A stretch of DNA of 64,000 nt from Nipponacmea schrenckii (GCA_030562195.1 JAUJPP010000012.1:3658001-3722000); one strand, 5' to 3'; shown: positions 1-12,300, counted from the first letter of the stretch. Program-made: numbers and translations. Notes: generated from the letters alone by a model not told the origin.

Positions 1-449
1 ACATGGTGAATCTTATAAAGTACAATTCTAAGATTTTAATAGGTAAACTATGAGTTACATTTTTTCAAACCTCCAATTTTATATATTGAAAGTGTTGATA
101 TTAAAGTTATGGGATGATACCAGGAGCATATAACAATCAGTACGGTAGACAGAACATTAATGAATAAGAACACTATTATGAATATACTCTTTAATATTAT
201 CATCGTTTCAATTTACATACAGGAATCTTTATCAAGCCATACAATAATGATTCAAATATTATAGTATTGCATGATAAAGACACCTGTATCCATAATAGTG
301 TTCTAATAAATCTAATAATCAATGATGTCTTATAAAATAACATATTTTATGAGATCTTTCCGTTTTAAATAATGAAGATTTTGCATACTGCAAATTTAAT
401 GTCTCTGCAGCATATTAGTAGAATAATAATTTAATATTGTGACACTTAC
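1..449 (-). other. IFT80 intron, no exon seen
   Basis: AT-rich sequence downstream (in transcript order) of the last visible IFT80 exon. I found no segment resembling the next conserved part of IFT80, so this is read as intron running off the window. Confidence 0.6.
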
Positions 450-3400
450 GTTGAGTCTCTAGTAAAAATTGTCTTTGTTAACAAGTCTCTATCAACATAT
501 AGTGTATTGGGGTAATACCATACTAATAGTTTACCATCAGTCATACCAGCTAACATATTAGTCTCATCATTCCAGGCCATAGACTGGATCATTGTACCTA
601 TAAATTTTAATGATTTGGATAAATAAGGTTTGAATTTATATTAAACCAAATTAAGTTGTTTCATAGATAAAATCCTATTTTGTATGCCTTAAACAATCCA
701 ATTGAAATAAGAGAAAAGTAAACTGTCTGAAAGAATCAGATATCACTCTCAAAATCAGAATGTATAATAATTCAGAAGGAGCCTCAGCACTTGGGCTCAA
801 ATATTTATCACTTGTAACTTAAATAGTACCAATCAAATAAATAAATCCCTCACTTCTGGTACTTACCAAGTTTGGATGACTTTCTCTCAGTACCAAATAT
901 TCTAACTGAAGTTAAATACAGATCTCTATTTTTATCTATGATAGCTAATCGTCTTTCTGTAGTTGGTCCACATTGATCTAACGCTATCTCCATTACTTCT
1001 AACTATAATTGTAAATATATAAATGTATTGTTAATAATGGAACAAATACCCAGTAGATAACAGTTATGCCAATAAAATATGATTCCATCCTTAAGCTGGC
1101 AATACCTCAGTTTAGACAGGATTTTACATTACTGAGTTGGACAAAAAACAATTTACTGGTTAACTGAAAGAAACAATCCCAAAAAACTATTTGCATTTAT
1201 CATTTTGATTTTATACTAGACTGATTTTAGCTCATTAATGTATAATAATCAATTAATTTAAAGTCTACCTTATTAGTTATAGGTTTACCATCTCCCATTA
1301 ATTTACCGGTAAGAGCATCAAATACATATACCACTAGAAAAATATATGAAAACACATATAGAAATATAAACAATTTATCTATCGAAACAAAAATATTAAT
1401 CATATAATCAATTAAAAGATATACAAAGGCATGAGAAAAGCTTTAAATCTAAGCTACATTGTTTAAAAATTCAACTTAAACTTAACTGAAGATAATTTTT
1501 TAGTATTCTCATCGTCTTATTGGTTGAATTAAGTTTAGCTTATAGTTTGTTATCCACCTTATGGGAAACACAAGATTATTGTGTTTCTTTCTTAAAGTTC
1601 TATTTGTATTTAAAAGCCAGAAATATATACATACATTTTTCATCAGTTTTATCTCTGATAGCTACAGTATCGTTACTAATAGATATAGTTTGTGTATTTA
1701 ATATATCAGCTTTCATTCCTTGGTACCGTGGTGAACATACTAATCTACCATCATAGGAATATACATATACTCCAACACCATCTACCATTACAAAATGTCT
1801 ATAAATTAAAAATCATATTCTGTACTACAAATACTCAAGACAATTGTCATAATATACCAGAAGAAACACAAACAAGTGGTTGCCCACTTTAAAGTATACT
1901 TTCGTTTAAACACAGATTGAAACATTATTCGAGCCTTATACAAGATCTCAATAATATAGATAATAACAACAAATTTCATTTGATTCCAATGAAAACTGTA
2001 GTCAGGGGCAATAAAACTAAAAAAACGCCCATCTAATAATTGTCAACATCATACTTGTCAGAGATCTCATCAATATAAATGATTACATCAAATTTCATTC
2101 AAATCTGATGAAAACTGTAGTCTCTATAGCGTTCACAAGCCAATTGGACGGTAGTAACAACTCAAATCAAAATGTATCTTATTTTAACACAATAATGGCA
2201 GATAGAGTCATGGGTGGATCAGGGTTGTAAACCAAAGAATCAAAGATACTGAGGACGTCTCTACCATGTAACCACTTACTTTTCAGCCTGTTTGATCAAA
2301 GTAACACTGCCTTCTTTTAAATCAAAGATCATTGGTGTATTCCAGTTTCTAGAGCTATACACATAACATTGTGAAGAGGTAGCTACTACTAGGTGGTTGA
2401 AATCTAATGATACTTTCACAATACGGTCTCGGAAATCAAGTTTCTCTAAAGTATCATTCATTACGTTCTTCACTATAATCTGTCGACTAGCATTCACTGT
2501 AGCTTCAAAATTCTTCCATTCTAGTCTCCTGAAAACAGAATAATGGAGAAACAAGAAATATAATAGGGTCTTAAAAAGACAATTTTTCCGACTGCACATC
2601 TTTGATAGATGACTTAAACTTTCAAATATAGTTTCTCCTGATGTTGTTCTTAAATCACCAAGCACCAAGTAACCATCCCAACCGTCCCTTTAAAGGCCCA
2701 AACTAAAATACACACCTTTCTATAACATTAGCAATAATGACCTGTCCATTACCACTAGCACCAGCTACCTGTGTACCATCACTAGACCAGGCCAGGCTAA
2801 ATATACTACCTGTATTGGGTTTCTCTAAGGCATGCGACCACTGTAATATAAAATACACACCTTTCTATAACATTAGCAATAATGACCTGTCCATTACCAC
2901 TAGCACCAGCTACCTGTGTACCATCACTAGACCAGGCCAGGATAAATATACTACCTGTATTGGGTTTCTCTAAGGCATGCGACCACTGTAATATAAAACT
3001 TTTAAATTGGAGAATATCACATACTATGTTCAGGGTAAGGAATCCTTAAGTCTTGTTACCACTTCACTTTATGATATTTAAACACAAGGAGAGAACAGTA
3101 CTTCCTACTTTGATTATTCTTTCAACAACATTTTTTTCATAGAATAGGTAGAAATATTACAAACCCCACTCCTATCACATAATCTTAATGTATTGTATGA
3201 TCCTACAGCAAACATTTCTCCATCAGGTGTCCAAGCAGCAGATGTTATAGGGTAGTCATGTGTACCACTGCTAAATAACAAACGTCCATACATATCCCAC
3301 ACCTATAATATATAGAGAATAAACTTTCATTTTTAATCAATCATTGAATTTTAATAGTTTTATTTTCTAAAATTCAAAGGATTATTGTCAGTCAAAAGTC

Positions 3401-6400
3401 TTACAATATATAAAGGGCCTTTAAGATAGATACATCATGAAATAATTAGTTATAGAGGAATGGCACGAACCATAAATGTTTGAATGAACATTGAAAATGG
3501 TGCAAATATATATATAAAAATCTTTACAATCAATATATATATAAACATCTTTACAATCAATATATATATAAACATCTTTACAATCAATATATATATAAAC
3601 ATCTGTACAATCAATATATATATAAACATCTGTACAATCAATATATATATGAACATCTTTACAATCCCTTTAATATCTTATTTTTTGAACAAGTTGGATA
3701 CAAGTAGAATTCCAGATTGCTCATAAAAATCCAGTAATAAAACAATATAATAATACTATACCTTATATTTACAATCCTCTCCACCAGATATGATTAAATT
3801 ATTAACTGGATTCCAGTGTACTACTAATATAATACCATCATGACCTTTCCACTGGAATATAACAGTCATTTATGCATCATCAAGTATACTAATAAGCACA
3901 CGATTACCATATCCGTAGTGTATTGCATAAAATAATCCACTAACACACATGCTATTAAGATAAATTATAAGATATAAAATACAATGCCTAGACTATTATT
4001 ACAATTGTAAGATAAATGAAAATAATAGTTTTACCATTGTAGGTTTAGCATTAGCTTGTAATGGTTTGATAACTAGTTGTTTACCATTAGTAAATAAAAC
4101 TTGTTCACCATCAGGATCCCAGGACACAGAATATACTGGTAAACCTAAAATAGAGGTTAAAATTTGTTATAGACATCAAATATTGTGCATAGAGACATAA
4201 GACAAAAACTATTTTTACTGTTATGGGTTAGTGAATATGATATACCAGTAACTCGAAAATCCAGACTGTGTATTCTTCAAATGATCTTAGATATAAGGTG
4301 TACATGGGTTTAACATCTAACACTGTTTCTAGCATATCCTAGTCTTATGATCGTTTCAAGAAAAAAAATTCTTCAATTAATCAAACAAAGTCCATAATAA
4401 TAATTTAATTCAAACATCTATGTATCATAGTTTTTTCAGTTGAATAACTCACTATTTTGTGTCAATGTGGAACGTAACATTCCACTTCTGGACCAAATCT
4501 TCACCTGACCATCTTCTCCAGCTGTAAACAATAAAACTAATATTAGAACTTAAATCATACAATAACAAAACAAATTTTATAGTTAAAATATTTCTAACAT
4601 ATATCATATAACTTAAGCAATATATACACCAGGAAATTTTTCTTCATCTCTTCTCTTAAGAAAATACAGATTTAATCTACTAGTGTACTTTAGTCTATAT
4701 ACACAATTATCATAAGAGCCTCTGGAAGAAATTAAGTTACAACTGTCATATATAAGTATTTTGTTCCTCTACCTGTCACTAAAGCTGTTCCATTAGAACT
4801 CCACTGTCCGCATAGTACAGCTCCTTTATGAGCATCAACTGTTTTCTCAACACGTCCGGTTCTGCTAATCAACCGAAACTTTCCTACAAATTTATATAAA
4901 CCTTAAATCATCTGGTAATTATATATGGTATAATGAACAAGAAAGTTACATCTCTTTTTTCAATATGCACATCAAGACACACTTCAAAAGATAGCTAGCC
5001 ATTAAACATAATAACACTTAATGGCAGCTTTGATTTCGATTAAAACTATTTAAGGTGATAAGCTACAATATAGTTATGATAAAAACTGAATGTAAGGGCA
5101 AAAACTCATATCCAATGCAATTTAATATTTCTGATGGGTGATAATAAACATTTTCAGCAAAGTTTGTAAAAATCTGTAAAGAGTTGTGCACTGTAGAGTT
5201 TTCTAAAATAAGGGTAATAAATCACATTAAATATTTATCAATATTTTTACTTTTCAATCGGGTAAATACTTTGGTGATAACAAACAATTACAGCAAATTT
5301 CTACAAATATCGTAAAGATTTGCGCCTAGAAGAGTTTTGTAGAATTTGCTGTAGAGTGTTTACGAGCTACAAATTCAAAGCGTTTTAAAGAAAAAGAGCA
5401 ATATTTCATCTTGTTTTCCAAAAGGGTTTCCACTTTTGGTGATAACAAACCATTTCAGCAAGTTTTCTTGAAAGGCTTATATGATTGTTCCTAGTAGAGT
5501 GTGGATGGATAGACAGACATGGGTAGCACCAATTTATGCTCAACATTTCATGTCGGCATATAAAAAGAGTTTTAAGCTATTTTAATATATGTAATGCTTA
5601 ATGCTTAATGGTTATTCATTGAGGCTAAAACTAAAAATAAAATGACATATTAAACTAATATAAAACACAAATGTACTTGCCATCAGTTGAGGTTAAAACA
5701 AAAACATCAGATGCTGACTTCTTTGAACCACCACCACTACTAGCTTTAGGAAACCAATGCATTCCAGTAGGATAGCAATCTTTTGGTAATGTCATAATAT
5801 TGGTAGTTTCGTGATTGCCCATCAAATTCCATTTTAAGATCTGATGATCATCAGCACATGAGAATACCTCATCTGGTGTTGTCCATCCCACACAACTGAC
5901 TAAATCAGAATGTTTGAACAGTCAAGGAAATTAAGTTACTATGTCAGACATTTTTCCCTGGCCAGTTAGTGCAATGGTAATGATAGACCAGATCTTGGCA
6001 TTCTGACCAGATTACACTGCCATTATGCGAAGCACTTCCGATCCAACGTGAGTTAAAGTTCTGAACACACTATACCGGTAGCCTAACCTTATTTTTTTTA
6101 TCCAAATGCATATTGCATGTCATGTAACAATAAATACCAAGGGGATCTGGAACCCTTAACTTTTGTGTCAATGAGGTTATGGTTATTTTTTACTCATATA
6201 GACATGCTAATAAAATACATTCTCAACCAAATAATGACATGATTCAAAATTGAAGAAGTGAGAGTAAGTCAGTAAATTTGAGTAGCCTGAATCAAATGAT
6301 TGAATAAAATTTAGGCCTAATGAAGAAATAAATAGGCCCCTAATGCCAATGGTGCAATATGAATTTAACCAATCAAAGCCAAGATAATCTATAAAATATA

Positions 6401-6459
6401 AAGATCCTGAGGTAAAGGATATGTTTAGGTTCTTTCTGTAACGTCGTTTTAAGCCTCAT
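450..6459 (-). CDS. IFT80: Intraflagellar transport protein 80 (IFT80), N-terminal ~557 codons, 3' end outside window
   Basis: WD40-repeat subunit of the IFT-B complex that moves cargo along the ciliary axoneme. Thirteen coding exons are visible on the minus strand: 6423-6459, 5681-5911, 4773-4883, 4453-4521, 4035-4144, 3762-3851, 3165-3302, 2861-2985 or 2716-2840 (duplicated), 2280-2528, 1635-1798, 1269-1333, 867-1002 and 450-597. With one copy of the duplicated exon, all reading phases join without a stop. Conserved IFT80 stretches are visible, such as [18 protein letters not shown] across intron 1, [23 protein letters not shown] and [13 protein letters not shown]. About 70% of the usual ~777 residues is present; exon 13 ends in phase 2 with a good donor, and the C-terminus must lie left of position 1. 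Intron 1 looks AT-AC (U12 type) and intron 2 GC-AG. The start codon matches the conserved MRLK N-terminus. Identification is very secure. Confidence 0.95.
1895..2170. repeat. Interspersed repeat in IFT80 intron
   Basis: Contains phrases such as ATGAAAACTGTAGTC, TCATTCAAATC and GTTCACAAGCCAATTG. The same phrases recur several times at 21.3-22.2 kb in this window, so this is a dispersed repeat family with diverged copies. It lies in the intron between IFT80 coding exons 9 and 10. Confidence 0.7.
2704..2993. repeat. 145-bp tandem duplication covering an IFT80 WD40 exon
   Basis: Positions 2704-2848 and 2849-2993 are copies of the same 145-bp unit with about one visible mismatch (C versus A near 2797/2942). 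Each unit contains a complete 125-nt IFT80 exon (minus strand 2716-2840 and 2861-2985) with its acceptor TATATTACAG and donor GTGTGT. Only 20 bp separate the two exon copies, too short for a normal intron. Because 125 is not a multiple of three, using both copies would break the frame. Confidence 0.95.
3508..3665. repeat. 27-bp minisatellite in IFT80 intron
   Basis: About six tandem copies of a unit made of ACATCTTTACAATC followed by an (AT)n run. The unit length is divisible by three and lacks stops in two frames, which creates spurious open frames on both strands. It lies between IFT80 coding exons 6 and 7. Confidence 0.9.
5137..5550. repeat. Three diverged copies of a dispersed repeat in IFT80 intron 2
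   Basis: Copies start near 5137, 5271 and 5437. Each begins with GGTGATAA(T/C)AAAC, continues through a CAGCAA(A/G) motif and reaches a TAGAGT motif. The last is followed by GATGGATAGACAGACATGGG, a motif style common in molluscan repeats. No coding potential is seen. Confidence 0.6.
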
Positions 6460-6548
6460 CTCTGAAGATTGTGGTCGAATTCAATTATAAGTCAGAAATT
6501 CATAAAATGTTGTCTGCTAGGTTTGTTTACTTGATGGTATGTGCTAGA

Positions 6549-6558
6549 GCGCATGCGC
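6549..6558. promoter_or_regulatory. Palindromic NRF-1-type site upstream of IFT80
   Basis: GCGCATGCGC is a perfect NRF-1 core palindrome about 90 bp upstream of the IFT80 start codon, in an otherwise AT-rich stretch. NRF-1 sites are typical of housekeeping promoters. Function is inferred from the motif only. I saw no clear RFX X-box, which ciliary genes often carry. Confidence 0.5.
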
Positions 6559-6559
6559 A

Positions 6560-7611
6560 TGGTTAACTAATATTATGGAAATAAAACTAAAAGAAAGTAA
6601 GTTTGGAGAAAATCACTAATAAGAATAGAGTTTAGTTTCTTGCTCTTAAAATTATTGAATCTATAATTTTGATATGGAAAGTTGATTTGGTTCTGAAAAT
6701 ATGATAAACAAATATAAGTTTTTAAAGAAAGTAGTTTTATTATTTCGTGACATTTTATTTAAATACGCAAAATAAAAAAGCGGAAAAGCAGGGAGTTGTG
6801 GGAATTGAAGAAAAGAAATGTTTTGTTTTCATTAGAAACGAAGCTTATTTCCGAAAAATGTGAAGAGTTTTTATAAATTCAAGAAGGAATTTTAATCCTC
6901 TTACATGATCTGTTGAGTAAGTCGTCCTTTTTATGAATTTCGATGAGCTAGGCCCACTCGTTCATATGCCCATTTAGTTCCGTTGCAAGATTGCAATATA
7001 AATATAGCAATGCCAGCAGCCAAGCCATAATGAATGAATGATTGATTTTCCTTAATGAAGGGGGAGGGGCAGAGCCGCTTATGACTCAATTGAAATTGAT
7101 ATTTCTCAAACAACGCAGTGAAACTGCTATTGCTTTAGGTCTAGAAGAGTTAGATGAAGTAATTTTTTTTAGAACACTTTTTATTCATTCATTCATAACT
7201 AGCCTGACCTGTAGTTTTATTGTCTATTCCATGTTTGGTCATTTTCACCCGTGATACTGATAGCTTTGGAAAGCTCTTAAAAAAAAACAGATCTTGTGAT
7301 CAGATCTTTGTATTCATACCTTAACTGTGAATAACTTAAAATCACTAATTAAATAACACATATAATGACCAAGTCAGATTTAAAACCATGTGAAAAGTTT
7401 TAATAGGTCTACAAAGTTTCAACCTTCTCTTTTCTGAGGATGTCAAAAAAACTGGTACACAGTACTACAAAAAGTTACTATAATAGGTTTTAAGTGGTCA
7501 CCCACTATATATAAGATTGAAATGAGTAAGGCCGTCATTTGTATGTCTTTTCTTAATCGTCTATCTTTTAAAAGTAATAGTGGCACATAACTGTGGAATT
7601 CATTTTTACAG
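6560..7611. other. Intergenic/5' region between divergent IFT80 and CXorf58-like genes
   Basis: AT-rich, with no credible coding sequence. It should contain the IFT80 promoter and at least one noncoding first exon of the CXorf58-like gene, because that gene's first coding exon begins with a splice acceptor at 7610-7611. I cannot place the upstream exon. Short open frames here look random. Confidence 0.5.
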
Positions 7612-7615
7612 GAAA

Positions 7616-10600
7616 ATGTCTCGAACACCCAGTGGAAGTAAACAGAGCACTTCTAATATTGACAATGGAGGTGACAGCAAAACTTCAATCAGTGTTAAAA
7701 TTCCGTCTGCCAGCTCACATGGTCATGCTATTAGTCCTGATAGAAAATCAGGTTCCGAGAGAATGATATCACCTTTAACACCTCAAAATACATTCTCAGC
7801 CACCTTAGCTGGACAGGATTACGTTCCCTCTAGACCGGTACCATCTCCATCTAGTACATTACGTAGTGGATCAGCTCATCATAATAAAAGTCTTCGGAAT
7901 GGACCTCAAAATGAAAAAAAGTAAGTTGTTTTTGTTGTAGATTTTATTATGCAATAATTCTTAATGAAGAGAAAAAAAAATTATGTGTTTAATATCTACT
8001 AGTTATTTATATTTTCATACATTGGAGTGGCAGTGGCTTTGTGTGTTAGATGCTTGCTCTCTTACCTCAAGGACCAGGGTTCAATCCAGGCAAATCTCAA
8101 GATGAATTTAAGTAATTTTCTCCCCAGTTTCCCTTTGTCAGCGATGCAGGTTAAAGGGGCTGACATGTCAAAAGTGTCCCATGTGCTACAGGCTGTGCAT
8201 GTTAAAGATCCATCAACAGTTGGAAGTCAATAAAAGAGTAGACTAGTGCAGCTTTTCTGGCAAAATTTTTCTCATTGCACAAACTGTCTTCATAAGCCCA
8301 GGTTGAAGAAAATAAGAGTAGATTTTGTAAACCTTGTGTACTGAGGACACTGAAAGAATTATTTTCAGTCAAGCAGTCTTTTTATCAATTCAAAGAATGG
8401 ACCAGCTGGTCAATTTTACTATTTTGATTTTGTTATATTTCTAGTTTAATCAGACAAGCTGCAGCTTCTATTATAGAAAGGGGTTGGATTTCTCATCGAG
8501 ATAAACAAATGTTTCGTCTACTCAAACATTCTCTTTGTGCAGCTGTAAGTACGATTTTTAAGATGTATACTTTCATGGTTTGTTTTTAAAAAATTCTGTT
8601 AATCATTGACTGTGCTTATAACTCTTAGGATGTTTCTGTGATCAAATTGTTAATGTTGATGTCCTTTTTTAGGAAACAGCACTTTCTTATGAAATTTTAC
8701 GTAAAGTTTGTCCTTCCGAAGCAGAATTTTTCAAAGATAAAAGTTCACAAATAAAAGTTAGATTTAGGTAAGTAGTTATTTTCTTTCCAATTGTAATGAT
8801 GTCCAACAGAGCGATGGCAAAACACCCAATAAAGTCTATTGAATCGACACAACTGTCTCCAATTATCACCCTCTTTTAACTTGATTATTATGATGGGTAT
8901 TGTCTGCTTATGATCAACTACCCCTTGCCAATTTTTTGCCACTCTACATTCAAACCAGAATTGTTGGAGTTAAACTTCATCAATGCTGTTTATTTATAGG
9001 TTTGGTGGAAGTGAATTTCCTCCTATGATTTTCTTCAAAATATATGTACACAATCAAGGGAAAGGACTGAAATATCTTTCCGGTAAAAAAATGATTCGAG
9101 GAGCATCAGAGGTGAGTTCTTTACACTGAATTCAAACAATACCCAGATTTTTCATCAGATTTCTTTTACAGAAGTTTTGCAGCACTTGATATGTTTATTC
9201 TTGTTTATACTTCTTCATCTTAAGATATTTTGTATTCATTTACCCTTTGAACACCTCTTTCTGAAATAAAAAGTATTATGCCTTGACATCATTTGGCAAC
9301 AACTACCCCTGCTTCTCAAATATATATATCAAATAATTCTGTAACTTTAGAGCAGTGAAAGGGTGAAGATACATTTATGTATTCCAGGCAGCAGAAGATT
9401 CATTAAAATTAATGGGAAATCGAACATTTTACGATCACATGTTACAAGATACCATACATCATCAACAGTATAAAATAACTGATGAAATTGATATTACTAC
9501 TCTTAAAGATTATATGCAGGTAAATTCTTAAAGGATAAGAATTTAGATTCTTTAGATATTATCTATCAGCTAGGCACCAAGATATCTAAATCTATAATAT
9601 CTAAGGTGTTTCTGGATTTTCAAATGATTTAGTCTTACTCTGGCATGTATCTCTTATACTCAACTTAATTCTCAAACAGTATTAATTATACAAAATCTGA
9701 ATGTAGCTAAATAGGGCTACAATATTTATGTTCACAACAATTACCCAGAGAGGTGGGATGTTATATAGAATAGTTCCCTTGACCGTATTTATTAACATGA
9801 TTGTGGTAGACACGCACATGTAAAAAGAGCTTGTAAGATGTAAGTAGAGCAAACCACCAGATCACCTCAAACTGTAAACCTGTTATGGTAGAATAAGATT
9901 ATGAATAAAGATGTACAATTCTAACCATATGAAAACAAGGCTACTGTGTATCACTATGACAACTCATATTGCAGTCTGTATTTATTTGCCCAATTAGGAT
10001 TAGAACAGTAGGATGTAAAACTCTATTCATTTCATTTCTCTTTACAGTATATAGCAGTATTAGACGAAACACCAGCATATTTAGGTGGTAAAGACAACTT
10101 TTGGAGAAAACTCACTTTAGATGGTAGGTCTACAAATTTAGCCTTGGTAGTCAACAGATGTTTTTTTCTACAATAGGGAAATTTTTATATATCAGGTGTG
10201 AATAATGAATAATTTTGAGATTACGTAGACCTCTTTCAAGGAATTCTGTTGAATGGTGGAATAAGTGACAGATTTTTCATTTTTTATAAATTTCAGTTTT
10301 GCCACGGCACACTATATTTTATGATGTAGTGGATTATGCGTATAACAACCGGTTATCGCGTAGATTAAAGGATGATATAACACTCATGATGACTAAACCA
10401 ATAACACAAGAAATACAAGTTCTACAGTTAAATACCATTGCTCAAATGAGGTAAAATAGTGATAAACTCATAAGTTTCACTCAGATTTATTGTTATGTAT
10501 CGTTATCATTTATATTACATTATCTTTTACATTACGTTATCATTTACATTATCATTTACATTACGTTATCATTTACGTTACGTTATCATTTATATTACGT

Positions 10601-11630
10601 TATCTTTTATATTATGTTATCATTCATATTACACTATCATTTATATTATGTTATCATTTATATTACCATTTATATTACGTTATCATTATATTACACTATC
10701 ATTTATATTACGTTATCATTTATATTACGTTAGCATTTATATTATGTTAGCATTTACATTATATTACGTTATCACTGAATATTTGATCATAAATTAGTGA
10801 TTAATGTGATAATAGTCTGTTTCTCAGGGAAAGGTTTTGTAAAGTGTGGAGCAACACCACTGTACATGACAATCGTGTCTTTCTCTATTGGTAGTGTATT
10901 CTGACTAGTCTGTGACCCTAAGAAAATAGGTTTCTAAGTCAATATTTTGGATTCAAGAATCTCCACTCGTCTTGTGAAAATGTACTCATACTTTATGAGA
11001 TAAAGGGAAAAGGTAACTTAACAGATTGCAATTTGAGAATATCCTGTTATTATTCACTATTCATAAAGAAAACACTAATAATGTTTTCAGGGCACCTTGG
11101 ACTCCTCAAGTTCCAGTTCCAACTCCGAAATCTGCATTTAATAATCAGTCTGCAGGCAGACGGACGAAACAGGCTAGAATCAGGGCTTTGAAAATGAAGA
11201 GAATGTATGGCTTGGGAGAAAAGGTAAAATATATGTTGTGAAACAAAATTATAATGAGAATTAAGTGAATTATTGTAATGAACCTACATGGAAATATGCA
11301 GATTATAACAATATTATAATTATTCAACTGTAGCAGATTACATTGAAAATGTTGTCATATTTTCCAGATTTCTTTTAACTTTGGAAATCAAAACCTCTTA
11401 TTCCGAGCTCCTTTTTGACAAAATATAATAATTATATATTCTAGAATAAAACTGGTAATGCTGATGAAGAAATTTATGATGACCATAAAACTTATCTTAA
11501 TATGATAGAAGGAGATGAACATGGTGCTGATGATTGGGAACATGAGGCCAATAAACTTTATGAATGGACACAAGATTTATCTTTTCACGATGAATTAGTT
11601 GCTACTCCAAGACTGTTAGCCTCATCATAG
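7616..11630 (+). CDS. CXorf58-like protein, nine coding exons, 430 aa
   Basis: Coding exons: 7616-7920, 8445-8544, 8673-8767, 9000-9111, 9388-9519, 10048-10123, 10297-10450, 11091-11223 and 11445-11630 (TAG at 11628). All junctions are GT-AG and all phases agree. The predicted protein has a Ser/Pro-rich disordered N-terminus of about 100 residues. A conserved domain follows, including IIERGWISHRDKQMFRLLKH, RFGGSEFPPMIFFKIYVH, a YLGG..NFWRKL segment and a basic AGRRTKQARIRALKMKRMYG segment near the end. This layout matches vertebrate CXorf58 and the related C11orf65. The biochemical function is not established; expression in ciliated or testis tissue is known for the human homologue. The start follows an acceptor (TTTTTACAG) with only four bases of leader in that exon, so an upstream noncoding exon is expected. 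A SINE sits in intron 1 and a minisatellite in intron 7. Confidence 0.88.
8022..8240 (+). mobile_element. tRNA-derived SINE in CXorf58-like intron 1
   Basis: GTGGCAGTGGCTTTGTGTGT resembles a Pol III box A region. About 40 bp further, GGGTTCAATCC is a good box B. A non-tRNA body with CAGCGATGCAGGTTAAAGGG and GTTAAAGATCCATCAACAG follows, ending near GTCAATAAAAGAGTAG. The order and spacing fit a tRNA-headed SINE. An open frame across it is incidental. Confidence 0.75.
10490..10775 (+). repeat. AT-rich minisatellite in CXorf58-like intron 7
   Basis: Irregular tandem copies of about 17 bp around TTACGTTATCATTTATA, with variants of ACGTTA, ATGTTA and ACATTA. Two overlapping open frames of repetitive Tyr/His/Ile/Leu residues result from it and are not genes. 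Confidence 0.92.
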
Positions 11631-12300
11631 CCTCAATATAGCCTTACCAGAGATAATTCAAGTTAAAATAATTATGTGGTTATTTAGGCCCAGTAGTTAA
11701 AAATAAGGTCCTTTTGATAAATTCAAAATGATCCCTATTGTTATTAGTAAGCTGCAATATTGGTTCAACTTAGAATAACTGTATTTATTCCTGTAAGAAT
11801 ATTTGGTTATTTAAACTCAAATCATTATACACTGAATAGTATCACATGTTATAGACATTAGCTGATCTATTTATTTTCCTGTGATATGTTTGGAATATTT
11901 GATATGATTTTACTATCATTTGAATTTTTTAATAGTCTGTATTATGTTATTATTAAACTGTCAATTTTGTTAAACATTTACTTTCAATTTGTAAGACTTT
12001 GAAATTTGAAAGCCTTATCAGTACTTTTTTTTATTAGTACATTTCTTTTTATGAAATCTATTCTTTGAATTTTTTGAACTCCTCTCAGATTTGGAGAGCA
12101 TCTGTTGGAAATCATTCCGTTGTGGTCTGTTGCGTAAATATTTTAATGTGGTCTAATGAATAACGGTTAATTCCCTTGAATTCGAAACTCATTGTGGTCT
12201 GAATTTGGAAGGTAGTTATCCTCTACTGTCACTTGACGTCATTATTTTCTGCGCACATGCGGAAGTGCCTGAAAAATATTTTGGCTCTGCCAATATTTTT
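11631..12300. other. 3' UTR of CXorf58-like gene and MSL2 5' region
   Basis: AT-rich sequence follows the stop codon at 11628-11630. I see no strong AATAAA immediately downstream. The last ~250 bases become less AT-rich and lead into the MSL2 start. No other gene is seen. Confidence 0.5.
12234..12262 (+). promoter_or_regulatory. CRE/ATF palindrome and NRF-1-like/ETS-like cluster upstream of MSL2
   Basis: TGACGTCA at 12234-12241 is a perfect CRE palindrome. It is followed within 10 bp by GCGCACATGCGG (NRF-1-like) and GGAAGT (ETS-like). The cluster sits 40-70 bp upstream of the MSL2 start and inside the open-frame extension upstream of it. That supports reading the extension as promoter/5' UTR. 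Motif-based inference only. Confidence 0.45.

Noticed and set aside
8027..8233. 68-codon frame in CXorf58-like intron 1
   Set aside because: It lies across a tRNA-derived SINE with box A and box B motifs.
10490..10797. Two overlapping 86- and 100-codon frames rich in Tyr, His, Ile and Leu
   Set aside because: Both are translations of the AT-rich minisatellite in intron 7 of the CXorf58-like gene.
12205..12300. Extension of the MSL2 frame upstream of 12,301
   Set aside because: No ATG, no similarity to MSL2 N-termini, and it contains a CRE palindrome and other promoter-type motifs, so it is more likely 5' UTR or promoter.
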